Assembly: GCA_021495925.1 (NCBI GenBank)
Contig: JAKEKT010000146.1
Span: forward strand, 1 to 56,457
Direction: 5' to 3'
Source of the DNA: Diplodia intermedia
Lineage: Eukaryota; Ascomycota; Dothideomycetes; Botryosphaeriales; Botryosphaeriaceae
DNA: 56,457 nt
Shown: one piece after another, positions 30,317-40,675 of the stretch
Position numbering within the stretch: the stretch's first letter is position 1
How the letters are laid out: every line of letters begins with the position of its first letter
Made by a program: the position numbers and the translations under genes
The notes under the pieces: generated by a model
Database searches by the model: none
What the model was told of the DNA's origin: nothing
What the model saw: only the letters and a program-made list of their open reading frames with translations

Positions 30317-33300
30317 ATGAGCTTCAAACTGCTCGGCGGTCTCGCTTTGGCTTCCCTCGGCATTGCCGTCTGCAGTGCCCAAGAGGACAACGCCTTTTCT
30401 TCGCCAGATCTGAAATATCGCCCAAAATTTCGCTACTGGTTCGTGTTTTCGGATCTTCACCTACCCCTACCATTACCATATTGACCCGCCCCCGCTATCA
30501 GGATTCCAGATGCCAGTGTATCCAATGAAATTGTCCAGAAGGACATTGCGACGATGGCAGATGTCGGGGCTGGCGGCTTCGAGCTGGTGGCCTACTACCA
30601 GTATGGATTCCCCGAGAGCGACAGTGGCGAGGCCACGCCCACCGACTGGGGCCTGTATGGCTTCGGAACAGACGCCTTCCGCAAGACCTTCCATGCAGCG
30701 CTGGAGGCAGCCGACGAACATGGCCTCTTGATGGATTTTGGTCTGGGTGCAAATCAAGGTCAAGGTTGTCCCGCTGAGGCTGGATCTTAGGGCCTTGCAG
30801 TAGAACTTGTAAGTCCAGCCGTACTGATCGAATGAGCCTCCCCTTCTTACATTTCCGCAGGCTTACTCGAACATCACTGTTGCCTCTGGGGAGAGCTACA
30901 ATGGCACGCTACCCTTGACAAGGCAACCGGATAACCTGCTTGGTAGCATCATGCACATGCTTGAGGACTGGGGCCAACAGAATCTTTCTGCGGTTGCGGC
31001 CGTGGAGATCATGGACGGTAAGAGTTGCGTGAACATCTATCTGTCCTCGAATTGACCCGTTTTAGTGCAAACATCTCCGACGACTTACCCCACCAACGTC
31101 GTTGGCCAGATAATCGATCTCACTTCATCCGTCAATGCTGACCGGTCTTTGTCCTGGACGGCTCCGGCCGGAAAGTCGACCTGGAAGGTCATGGCTTGGT
31201 ACGAGCGGTTCACGAACCAAAAGTCCCAATCTCCGGGCCTGAATGCCACGAACTTCATCCAGAACGGATCTTGGGTGGTTGATCACTTCAGCGCCGCCGG
31301 CTCCAAAAAGATGACGGACTTTTTCGATGAGCACGTCATTCCCGACGACGAGTCGAGGAAGCTGCTGGCTGCAGTCGGCCAGCACGGTACGTTCGGACAA
31401 CGCTTTGCCCCTGCTCGCATCATCCAATGACGAACTTCAGGCTGGGAGGATAGCATGGAAATGATGACGTCCTTATTTTGGACGCCCTCTTTTAAGCAAA
31501 TGTTCCAAGAAGGACGCGGTTACAGTGTCACCCAGTGTTTACCCTTCCTCATTACCACGCAGAACTACTGGATCCAAGCAACCGCTCCCTACGGAGAGGT
31601 CTTCACCTCTTCCAACGAATCGCTTGCCAACAGCTGCAACGAGGACTACAGAACCACGCTGAATGAGGGCTACCGACAATACCTCTCGCAATATGTCAAA
31701 TGGGCGCACAGCCGAGGCATTGAGTACTCGGCCCAACCTGCTTATAATCTGCCCCTGAGCATGGTAAGCAGTCTCAGCCTAGCCGTAGTAATGCCTCTAC
31801 TCACACGGACCTTCACAATAGCTCGATGACATCTCGATTCTTGATGCGCCGGAAGGCGAATCTCTCGGGTTCGAGAACGTCGTCGATTCCTACCGCCAGA
31901 TGTCTGGTCCCGCTCATCTTGCCGGCAACAACTACGTGTCCTCCGAGTGCGGAGCGCTAAGTGGATCGCCCTTCTCCCAAACCGCCAACGACCTGCTCTG
32001 GTTAGTTCGCCGCGGTCTCGCCACTGGGATTTCGATGAACGTCCTCCACGGCTTCGCCTACTCGGGTCCGTACGTTAACACGACCTGGCCCTCGTATACT
32101 ACCTTTACGTACCGGTACACGGAGATGTGGAACCAGAACCAGCCGATGTGGCGGCATATGAACGACACCATCATGTATATTGCCCGCAACCAATACATCT
32201 CGCAGATTGGAACTCCCAAGGTCGACCTAGCCTTCTACTCGTACAGCGCGCCTTGGCACGCCACGGTGAAGTACCAGAACGACAATCTCCAGAACTTAGG
32301 CTACACCTACGAATATCTCGGCCCCGGCTCGCTGCAAAGCGATGATGCCGTCATGGGAGACGACGGCGTGCTCGCCCCCTCCGGCCCCGCATAGAAGGCT
32401 CTGATCTTCTCAAACGAAACTTCCTTGACTCCTGAAGCCGCCACCAAACTGAACGAATTCGCTTCGTCCGGCTTGCCCATCTTCTTCGTGGGTACCTCGA
32501 ATTTCACGAGCATCGGCCGCAAATCCGGCGACGCAGCCAACGTAACATCTACAATGAACGCCATCCTCTCCAGCAGCAGTAGCAACATCCACACCGTCGC
32601 CTCCGCCTCCGAGCTCCCCGCCGCGCTCGCCGCCGCATCCATCACCCCGCGCGCCGCCTTCCCCACCCCCATGGCGAACATGTACACCTCCTGGCGGCAA
32701 ACGGCCGACACCGACTACATCTACATCTACAACGACGGCAGCGCTCCGCAGACAGCCGCGATCGCCTTCAACGCATCAGGCACCCCCTACCGCCTCAACG
32801 CCTGGACCGGCGCCATCACCCCCATCCTGCACTACACGCGCACCGCCAACACGCACACCACCATCCCCATCACCCTCGCCGCCAACCAAACCACCATCAT
32901 CGCCTTCACCACCACCACCACCACCAACAAGACCACCTTCCCCTCCGCGCCCTCCACCCACATCACATCCACCACCACCCCCTCCGCCCTCGCCAGCCTC
33001 CGCCACAACGGCACCGCCATCCTCGCCGCCCTGCGCGGCCCGACCGCCCTCACCCTCTCCACCGGCGCCACCGTCGCCCTCCCCGCCGCGCCCCCGCCCG
33101 CCTCGAACCTCACGTCCTGGCGCATCGCGATCGACGACTGGCACCGGACGAACGACACGTACAGCATGGACACCGCGGTGACGAGGCGCACGTACGCGAA
33201 CGCGTCGCTGGGGGCGTGGAGAGCGCTGGACGCCGGCGCGTTGACGGGGGTTAGTGGCATCGGAACGTATGAGGCGGCGTTCGCGGTGGCGGCCGATGCG

Positions 33301-33649
33301 GGGAGTGGGGGGGAGCTCGGGGCGTTGTTGCATCTGGGGCGCGTCGCGGGTACGGTGAGGTGTGGCTGAATTGGGGGGGGTGGTGGGGGCGGTGGATGTG
33401 GCGGGGGCGGATGCGGTGGTGGATGTGACGGGGTGGGTGAGGGGGGAGGGGGGGAGGAACGGGGTTAGGGTCGAGGTGGCGTCGACGCTGTTTAATAGGG
33501 TCAAGGCGGATGGGGATGGGACGTATACGGCGGGCGTGACGGCGAATGAGGAGAATGGGAGGTTTTATGAGGTCAACGAGTACAGGGACTTTGGGTTGTT
33601 GGGGCCGGTGTGGGTGGAGTGGTTTGAGGAGGTTGTTGTTGTTGCTTGA
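30317..33649 (+). pseudogene. GH106-type alpha-L-rhamnosidase with two in-frame stops and a frameshifted C-terminus
   Basis: Six exons can be built: 30317-30438, 30502-30808, 30861-31017, 31066-31386, 31441-31763 and 31822 onward. All introns are GT-AG and 48-63 bp, with frame kept. A signal peptide (MSFKLLGGLALASLGIAVCS) leads into the family start, RYW-IPDASVSNEIVQKDIA, then DVGAGGFELVAYYQYGF and GLGANQGQGCPAEA. Later GH106-like segments are FLITTQNYWIQATAPYGEVF, WAHSRGIEYSAQPAYNLPL and MNVLHGFAYSGPY. In-frame TAG codons sit at 30788-30790 and 32392-32394, and coding text resumes in the same frame after each. At 33350-33385 the frame shifts in a G-rich stretch before the beta-sandwich end (VDVTGWVRGEG). 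Rhamnosidases release rhamnose from pectin. This copy is probably dead. Confidence 0.75.
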
Positions 33650-33865
33650 GGGATGCGGAGAAGGAGTGTTGGTTGGGGTTGTACTGAGGGTAGTGGTGGG
33701 GAGCCGGTTTGATTGAGGGTGGGCTTTCCTCCGGTTTTGTGTATCCTAGTTCTACCTTTCCGACCATCGTAATTTATAAGCTCTCTTCCCTGCAGGTCCT
33801 TGACTCTCTTAAGTAGCTCCGCCTCTGCAAACTATTGCTAGGCTGGCTAGACTTGAGATCCGGTA

Positions 33866-35513
33866 TTACATTTGGCGCTGCATGGACGGCAACCTCATCT
33901 TCCCTCTCTTCAGTCTCCAAGCCCAAGCACAGGCAAATAGAAGAACATCGAAGAAACTAAATACAAGGGATCCGCCAAAGACTATCGAATGATATGTCCA
34001 GGCGTCGTTGGGTGTGATGCCCACCTTACTCACGACGATTGCCCATGGTAAAACCCAAAGTATATTTGACACCAATGATTGATAGAGATACCAGAGCGGA
34101 CGAGTTGCCAGTAGGATGGTGGCTATCTGTGTACTGAGAGCATAGAAGATATACGTCCAGTCTATAGTCTTTTTCATCCAATTAGTTGAGCGGAGGAAGG
34201 ATGGAGAAGCAGGTTGTACGTACCCTCCACATCTTTTCTGTAATGGCTGACACGGCCTCCGTTCCAGACAGATAGTACGCGAAGCGACGGGCTCCCCATC
34301 GGGAGAAGAAGATGCACAACGGCACCTCGAATACCACGGCTATTGCACAGGACAATAATGCTGGACGCGTTATACCTAAAATACCATTAACGTCAAGTTC
34401 AGTTGTTCATAGTTCGGGAGTTGACAGACCAAGTAGATCCTGCGGTGAGACACTCGGCCGTTGCGTGGACTCGCCAGCTCTCGTTCTCAATGCACCCCAT
34501 AAATGGCCAACGAAAGTTAAGGATGTAGCTTCCAGCGACTGAACGGGAACCATGACGAGACCCCATCGGATAGTCGTGAACACGCCCCAAGCTGTTGCGT
34601 AATCATTCCCCATGGCCACGATCCCACTCACCAGCCACAAGTACAGCGAATTTCGAATCGCCGACTCGAGAAATGTCAACGAGCCAGGCGGTAGAAGAAT
34701 CTTTAGTGCAGCAAGCGAGAGTCGTGGCCGCTCTTCAATCGTCTGTACTGCTCCATCCTCTGTGCGCAGGCTGCTTACAAGGAAATATATCAGCCCTCCT
34801 GCCGCGGCACTGAGATCGCATACCAGCCGTATTGTCCCCTGCGTGTTGACTGTTGGTTTGTGTGTCCCAACATGAAACCGCGAGATGAGCAGCAGATCAA
34901 GCACGATGTTGATGACGAACTTGATACTGCTGATGACGAGTGGGACGTCCGGCCGGTCCAGAGCTCGCGTGCTAGCTGCTACAGCCACTTCGACGGCAGA
35001 AGCGAGCGCTGAGAAAGCGCTGATGCGAACGTACTTGACCGATGCGGCGCGGGTCTCGTGCGGCACAAAGGCGGAAGCAAAGGAGGGCGCGGTGGAAAGG
35101 ATGATGATGGACACTATCAATCCTAGGCCCGTTTGAAATACGACCAACGTGTAGGAGAGCGTGAGGCGCTCGGAAATGGTGCGCGATGACAGGTTACCAA
35201 TGATCAGCCAAGATGCGCGTGGGAGTCCTTCGTTCAAAACCTCGGCGACAACGGAGACGTATGTGTAAGCGTCGGTGGTGGCAACAAGAGATGCTGAGAT
35301 GTTGGCAACCCAGAGCTTAGAGAGGGTGGCGTACAAGGCGGGAAGAGTAAAGGAGAGGATATTGAACAGGAGTGCGCCAGAATAGCGCTGTCGATTCAGT
35401 AGTTCGAGTAGTTTTGAGTGCGGCCGGGTCGAGGAGATGGGACTAGCGCGGATGTTGCTGTTAACATCCCCGGGTCCCACTTGAGTAGCGATATCGGTTC
35501 TTGATGTTGACAT
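33866..35513 (-). CDS. MATE-family (MatE) multidrug/toxin extrusion transporter
   Basis: Three exons on the minus strand: 35513-34430, 34375-34224 and 34168-33866. Introns are 54 and 55 bp, GT-AG; the first splits a Gly codon. The product has 512 residues. The start at 35513 is the first true ATG; a longer frame exists only with TTG. About twelve hydrophobic helices are visible. The MatE half-repeats include LFNILSFTLPALYATLSKLW, VLNEGLPRASWLIIGNLSSR (a divergent form of the family's E-x-x-x-R start) and LLPPGSLTFLESAIRNSLYL. Helices beyond the second intron include ATILLATRPLWYLYQSLVSN. These proteins exchange drugs or metabolites for H+ or Na+ across plasma membrane or vacuole. It sits between two glycoside hydrolases; a link to sugar catabolism is not implied by the fold. 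Confidence 0.75.
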
Positions 35514-35758
35514 ATTGTTGATGTGGTTGCCTGAAACCTTGATCGTCACTGATAAGGAGTCGTGTTGAGAACGCAAAGCGGGGGTTGTGCATCAGCCAAC
35601 CAGATGAAGGCCCGTACTGTCGGGCGATTCGATGACGGCATCCAGAGGCTTAACGACCAGTTGAGCGCTCGACAGGCCAATAATCGCGATAACGAAGACA
35701 TCTCAAACGTAAGTCCTAAAGTGAAAAGAATCGGTATATCCCAGCCAAATACACTTGC

Positions 35759-37288
35759 TCACTTTCCGAGTACTTGGAAATTCTGAACCAAAGGTACAGA
35801 ATCTGCCTGTGTGACACTGAAACGAACGCGGCTGGCCTGCACAGGCTCGTCCAGCGTGTCAATACGCTTGTACCCGAGCGAAGTGCCAGTGACAAGAGAC
35901 GTCCACGCGCCATCCACCACCGCACTGATGTCGTACCCACCAATCCGCTGACCCAGTGCAATATGTTCCTGCGTAACAAACGCGTCAATGCTATACGTGC
36001 CGCCCAGGTCGACCTCGACCGCTCCAGTGGTTTCCCCGTCGTCCATGGTCCAATACGTCTCGGTGCTCCCATCAAGCACATTGGCCGGGGAGTAGAGCGT
36101 CGAGTTTCCCCCACGAACACTACTCGCATTCACCGCAGATCCCGAGCTGAGTACGTCCCGGTCGAGGAAAGCATCGCGCTGAGCCTTGAACTCGAGCAGG
36201 ACATTCACATCCTCCTCCGCAAGCCTCCCACTCGTATCCGGCGGCACATCCAGCAACAAATTCACACTCCTCCCCACCGACGCCAACCACATCTCCATCA
36301 GCGCCCCGGCCGTCTTCGGCGTCTCATCCGCATGCCAAAACCAGCCATCGCGGACCCTCGCATCCGCCTCCGCCGGCGTCCAATACGCCCCGTTCCGAAC
36401 GCCCACCGCCAACTCCTCGCCGGCGTACTTCTCATCGTCCTGCGTCCGGCCGATGGTGTGCCAACTCGTCGCCGCCGCGACGCCGTCTTCGTTCCCGACC
36501 CACCGCGCATCCACGCCCTGATGGCCCCACACGACCGCGTCCGGCTGCGCCGCGCGCACGACGTCGCGGAACCGCGCCCAGTCAAACGTCTGCACCGTGT
36601 CCGACCCGCTCGCGCCGTCCAGCCAGACCTCAAACAACTCCACACGCTCCCCATCATCGCCCGTCGTCGTCATCCCCACCAGCTCGCCCAGCTGCGCCGC
36701 GTACAAGTCGTTGTAATCGCCCTCGTCCGCACTGTCGTCCCCGAAGATCTGCGGCTCGTCGTACACCGTGCCGGCGAACTGCGGCTTCGCCACCGCCGGG
36801 TCCCGATGGATGTCCCACGGCGACAGATACACGCCGAACGCGATGCCGTGCTTCCGCGCCGACGCGGCCGCCATGCGCACGACGTCGGCGTCGAGCCCCT
36901 GCGCGACGCGGTCGCGCGCCCAATCGCTGTTGGCGATCTTGTACGTCGTCGTGTTGGTGTCCCACAGCGCCATGCCGTCGTGGTGCTTGGCGGTGAGGAT
37001 CATGCCGGCGAGTCCCGCGGCGGCGAAGGCGGACGCCCACGCGTCGGTGGAGAGCGCGGTGGGCGCGAAGACGGAGGGGAGCGGCTGGTCGAGCCCCCAT
37101 TCGCTGGAGGTGAAGGTGTTGGGGCCGAAGTGCACGAAGGCGTAGTGTTCGCGGCGGTGCCATGCCAGCTGGCGGGGGGCGGGCGTTGGGGTGGAGGCCG
37201 CGGGGGGTGCTGGTTGGGCGGACGTTGGTGGTGGTAGGGATGCGATGGTGAGGAGCAGTGCTGCTAGCAGCAACGGTTTTGTTGCCAT
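35759..37288 (-). CDS. Secreted GH29 alpha-L-fucosidase with C-terminal F5/8-type (CBM32-like) domain
   Basis: A single exon of 509 residues. The start is the ATG at 37288, which opens a signal peptide (MATKPLLLAALLLTIASL); the frame extends upstream only to a TTG. The catalytic barrel shows HYAFVHFGPNTFTSSEWG, AGMILTAKHHDGMALWDT, GIAFGVYLSPWD and LFEVWLDGASGSD. The Asp of W-L-D-G is the GH29 nucleophile. RSVNLLLDVPPDTSGRL closes the barrel. The C-terminal ~130 residues, including TYWTMDDGETTGAVEVDLGG and RIGGYDISAV, form a discoidin/F5-8C-type carbohydrate-binding sandwich. It releases L-fucose from glycans outside the cell. It is intact, unlike the neighbouring GH106. Confidence 0.9.
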   Translation of the reverse strand: MATKPLLLAALLLTIASLPPPTSAQPAPPAASTPTPAPRQLAWHRREHYAFVHFGPNTFTSSEWGLDQPLPSVFAPTALSTDAWASAFAAAGLAGMILTAKHHDGMALWDTNTTTYKIANSDWARDRVAQGLDADVVRMAAASARKHGIAFGVYLSPWDIHRDPAVAKPQFAGTVYDEPQIFGDDSADEGDYNDLYAAQLGELVGMTTTGDDGERVELFEVWLDGASGSDTVQTFDWARFRDVVRAAQPDAVVWGHQGVDARWVGNEDGVAAATSWHTIGRTQDDEKYAGEELAVGVRNGAYWTPAEADARVRDGWFWHADETPKTAGALMEMWLASVGRSVNLLLDVPPDTSGRLAEEDVNVLLEFKAQRDAFLDRDVLSSGSAVNASSVRGGNSTLYSPANVLDGSTETYWTMDDGETTGAVEVDLGGTYSIDAFVTQEHIALGQRIGGYDISAVVDGAWTSLVTGTSLGYKRIDTLDEPVQASRVRFSVTQADSVPLVQNFQVLGK

Positions 37289-37785
37289 TGCCGTTTGAGG
37301 TTGCGGAGGAGCTGTCGAGGTGGTGAGGTCGGTGCAAGGGGATGGCGCATGCGTTGCACTTTGTTTGTAGCAAACCAACCTGACCGGCTTGGGGAACGAT
37401 GTCGCAAGAGATAGGTGTGCGGCACCACGATCGGCGGGGACTGTGGCCTTTGTAGCCGGCTAAAAATTATGAGGGTTGACATACTCGTATTCGATAGGCT
37501 TGCATGTTTCATGTGGGGTAGGGGTTTGCTTTAATAGGCAGGTCCGTGCGAATAAAGACCGTATTGGGAGTAGTGGGAGCGGGGTTGATATTTGCCGCTG
37601 TACAAGTATACCTGACCTAAAGCTTGATTGTGAGAACGGCCGGCATCCCTCCCTTTCGATAGTTAATTCTCAAGATGCATTTAGAGTGGAGAGATATATT
37701 TTCCGCATACCTCTAACCGCTGACATTTTCCACATCAAAGCACTCATGAACTATAGGTTCAAGTTCTTCGAAATGACCATAGCCG
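37289..37785. other. Intergenic region between GH29 promoter side and SRPK-like gene
   Basis: About 500 bp, no gene recognised. The part next to 37288 should hold the GH29 promoter; the part next to 37785 the 3' region of the SRPK-like gene. Confidence 0.35.
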
Positions 37786-39471
37786 CTAAACCCCCTCGTA
37801 AGTCGGCAAACTACAATATATCTTGCGAAACGCGCCGATATGGCGAAATTCCTCCAACCACGGATGTTGCAACAGCTCCGCCGCCGTATCCCTCTGCTCG
37901 GGCTGCCAGGCCAACATGCGGCGCACGAAATCCACGAAGTCGTCTCTGTCCTTTTCATCCTGGTCAAGCACGCACGGCAAACTTTCCAGCGGGCGTAGCG
38001 GCAGCGGATGCGGTGGATACGCTTCCCTCTCCGTTCCCGCCAATCCGGCAATCTTCGTCCCACTCCAGGAGCTCGTCCATCTTCTTCGGCTGGCACACAA
38101 GGCCTTCTCGACGGCATCGATGTCCAGTTCTGTGGGGGGGATCAGGCGACCTGTAGCCAGATAAGCTTTTGACGGCGTATGAGGGCTGATTCAGTATGTA
38201 CATACGGGCATTGTTGAATAGAAGAGTCGAGAAAGGGCTTTTCGCAAGCAGGTCTCGCGGCGGCGGGCCGAGGAGGGATATCATCTGTGCCAGGTGAAGG
38301 TAGGCGGAATAATCGTCCTCCTCGCTATCGAATGGCCAGAAGAGTTTATCCCACCGAAAATTCCATGAGCAGACCTGGTTTGATACGTTAGCCTTACGAA
38401 TACCTTGGTCTGGCAATGCATTAAAGGCATACGTAGTACCCAAGGTCCCAAATGTCGATTGCATGGGAATAATCGCGGGTCTGCAGAACAACCTCTGGAG
38501 CCCGATTGGCTAATCCTTCTTGGATCAGATTTGGACGAGTTGCGTTGGGAGGCCCAATGCGTGCATCCTCAAGATCGGATAGGGTTGGGAGGTTGTAGGA
38601 CGCCGAACTAGCATAGATCCCTTCGCTATAGTAAACGGGATAGCCCTTGATCTCGAGGGCGGGGTGAGATTCATGAGGATCTATGGCATCGAAGACGCGC
38701 TCGTCCTGAACTCCCCGCCTTACTTCATAAGTAGCTGCCTTGTGATTAGCCGCACTGCCTTAAAGTCTCTGCATTAACTTACCGCAGTAGGTCATATTAG
38801 CAGTATGTAAGAAGTCAAGCGCCTGGAGAAGCGAGTACACGTCGCTTTTGATATCGGTGTAGCCCGGGACCCAAGTCGCGAATGACGGATGGACGAGGCA
38901 TCGGTGAAGTTTGCCGTCGGACCGCGGAATATCAAATGTATCAAGGAGTGGGGCAATGAAGCTCCTTCCGGGATGCGTAGAGTTAATCGATTGGAGATAG
39001 CGGTAGTTCTGCAGCTCCCGGGTAACAGGGTGGTCATCAAACTTCGTTGATGTAGCGGTCGATACTTTGAGAGTCACGTAGCGGTTTGTTCTAGGAGCCC
39101 ATTAGCAACGAATGAATGTCTCAAACAGCGACGTACTTTTGATCTCGACAGAACCAAAAAGTCCAAGAGCTGCACCACCAAACTTTTCGTAATATCTGGT
39201 ATCTGTCTTGAAGAACCTGGTCGAGCTTGATCGGACAATACATGTTGTGAAATCCAGGCATGTCGTCCTCCTCCATTAGCTCACTGTCGTCATCTTCGTC
39301 GTCATTGCCGTACTCATGATTCTCGCTATCACCACCCTTTCCCTTTCCCACCAGCCCGCTATATTCGTAGCGTGTGATGTGGCGAAGACGTATTGATGGC
39401 GAGAGCCGCGGCAACGAGGTGACGCGCAACCTCGCACCAAGGGGCCGAAGAGTCAAAGCGGAAAACGACAT
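37786..39471 (-). CDS. SRPK-like protein with degenerate catalytic motifs (putative pseudokinase)
   Basis: Five exons on the minus strand (39471-39137, 39090-38783, 38734-38433, 38374-38206, 38165-37786) join in frame into 497 residues. Introns of 46, 48, 58 and 40 bp are all GT-AG. The fold is that of fungal SR-protein kinases: YCPIKLDQVLQDRYQILRK, YVTLKVSTATSTKFDDHPVT with the beta-3 lysine kept, NRAPEVVLQTRDYSHAIDIW, and FVRRMLAWQPEQRDTAAELL near the end. Key catalytic elements are lost. The glycine loop reads VWWCSSWTFW (residues 97-106). The H-x-D-x-K-x-x-N loop is replaced by NMTYCATYEVRRG. The DFG reads DLE (268-270). No stop or frameshift occurs. It is either a genuine pseudokinase or a young pseudogene. 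The N-terminus has an acidic tract at residues 57-70. Confidence 0.75.
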
Positions 39472-39774
39472 AGAAAAAAGTCGTGGTGATGGACGGTGGA
39501 GACATGGGGATACTGAAGAGTTTTATTTCAGGTCCCTGACCTACGTCATTGGACCAAGACACTGCTATTTGTAAAGCCTTGGTTCCCAAAGGCTGTGACA
39601 TGTTCTCGCAGCACCTTCATGCAGAATCACGTGGATGCGTTGACAGGAAGGGAAAGAGCACCTGGCCTGGGCAGCCAGCTTGACTTCGTCGTCGCGCGCC
39701 CGCGACATCCGTCAGCCCTCACCCATCCAAAGCACCACGTCCGAGACCACCGTACCACCGTCGCACCCCCTACA

Positions 39775-40059
39775 ATGTTCCGTTCGCTCCCTGCTGCCCT
39801 TCTCCGCGTGCGCGCCTTGCGCGTGCAGCCATCCAGGCTCGCCGCGCCGTCCCCGCTCCCCCTCCTCCAAGCTCGTTCCCTGCGTGTGCCGTCACCGCCG
39901 CCGCCGAACGCCCTCCGCGCCCGCCAGCCTTTTGGGACGTCTGCTGCTCGCATCCGCGAGCTGAAGCGGATTGGAAATTGGTCCTGGCTGGAGGAGTCCG
40001 GTCCGGAGTGGCGTTTGGCGGTGGAGAAAACCATCGCAGATGTCCCGCTGGAGGTTTGA
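39775..40059 (+). CDS. Small protein with mitochondrial-type presequence
   Basis: A 94-codon ATG frame. The first 50 residues are rich in Arg, Ala, Leu, Ser and Pro with no acidic residue (MFRSLPAALLRVRALRVQPS), as in matrix-targeting presequences. RQPFGTSAARI looks like a processing site, with the R-x-(F/Y)-(S/A) pattern nearby. The mature part is short and acidic/aromatic (NWSWLEESGPEWRLAVEKT). I do not recognise the family. It diverges from the SRPK-like gene (start codons about 300 bp apart). A real small gene is likely but unproven. Confidence 0.5.
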   Translation: MFRSLPAALLRVRALRVQPSRLAAPSPLPLLQARSLRVPSPPPPNALRARQPFGTSAARIRELKRIGNWSWLEESGPEWRLAVEKTIADVPLEV

Positions 40060-40214
40060 GCGGCTTTTGAATGCACAATTTGTAGCGTTTTCCAAGCTAA
40101 TCTTAGATTGACTGTAGCTGCCCGATCTCATCGAGGTTGAAGCGTATGATTGATCGAGCAGCATCTGAAATTGCCCACCAGGATCTACCTTGGATAAAAA
40201 TTCTACTTTGGATG

Positions 40215-40293
40215 GGTAGTTGAATACAAGTTCCGGATGTAAATGCACGAATTTAAAACTTACACTTACATCCGGATCTTGTATTCAACTACC
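40215..40293. repeat. 28-bp inverted repeat (hairpin)
   Basis: Arms at 40215-40242 and 40266-40293 are reverse complements over 28 bp with one mismatch, around a 23-bp AT-rich loop. The arm sequence starts GGTAGTTGAATACAAG. It lies between two convergent small frames (ends at 40059 and 40386), so it could be a terminator-like structure or a tiny non-autonomous element. No flanking duplication is evident by eye. Confidence 0.8.
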
Positions 40294-40385
40294 TACCTAG
40301 ATATTTTATGCTGGAATCTGTGAACTCGAGTTCGTGTTTGAGAGACAATCTGGTTCGGTTCATCTATCCTCTGGAGTGACAGTAT

Positions 40386-40655
40386 CTAGGCCTTCTTTTC
40401 CTCCTTGCTCGCAGCGATTTCCATTTCCTTCCTACTCTTCTTCTTCTCCTTCCAAGCCTTCTGCCACTTCCCCGTCCAATTTCCATTCTCATCCACGTGA
40501 ACAGTGTGGCCTTTGGACTTTTTGCCCTGCGCCGAGCGATCCTGCCAAAAAATCACTCTTGCGATGAGCTTCTCCCTTCTCTTGGCGGCAGGGTCTTTGG
40601 GCTCGGGGTCTTTGTGGGAGACATGCGGGGCGGACCTAAATCGTACATTGTCCAT
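40386..40655 (-). CDS. Hypothetical small lysine-rich protein
   Basis: An 89-codon frame from the ATG at 40655. The C-terminal half is very basic (GKWQKAWKEKKKSRKEMEIA), preceded by GHTVHVDENGNWTG. There is no signal peptide or membrane helix and no family is recognised. It begins within about 20 bp of the last recognisable codons of the metalloprotease-like remnant, so it may be the surviving end of something else. Treat as tentative. Confidence 0.4.
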   Translation of the reverse strand: MDNVRFRSAPHVSHKDPEPKDPAAKRREKLIARVIFWQDRSAQGKKSKGHTVHVDENGNWTGKWQKAWKEKKKSRKEMEIAASKEEKKA

Positions 40656-40675
40656 GCCAGTGTCTCAAGTTCCTT

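Noticed and set aside
30788..32394. TAG codons in the GH106 gene as programmed readthrough or recoding
   Set aside because: No known readthrough context (they are followed by GGC and AAG), and a frameshift further down indicates decay.
35774..37237. 487-codon plus-strand open frame opposite GH29
   Set aside because: Arg/His-rich antisense shadow of the fucosidase.
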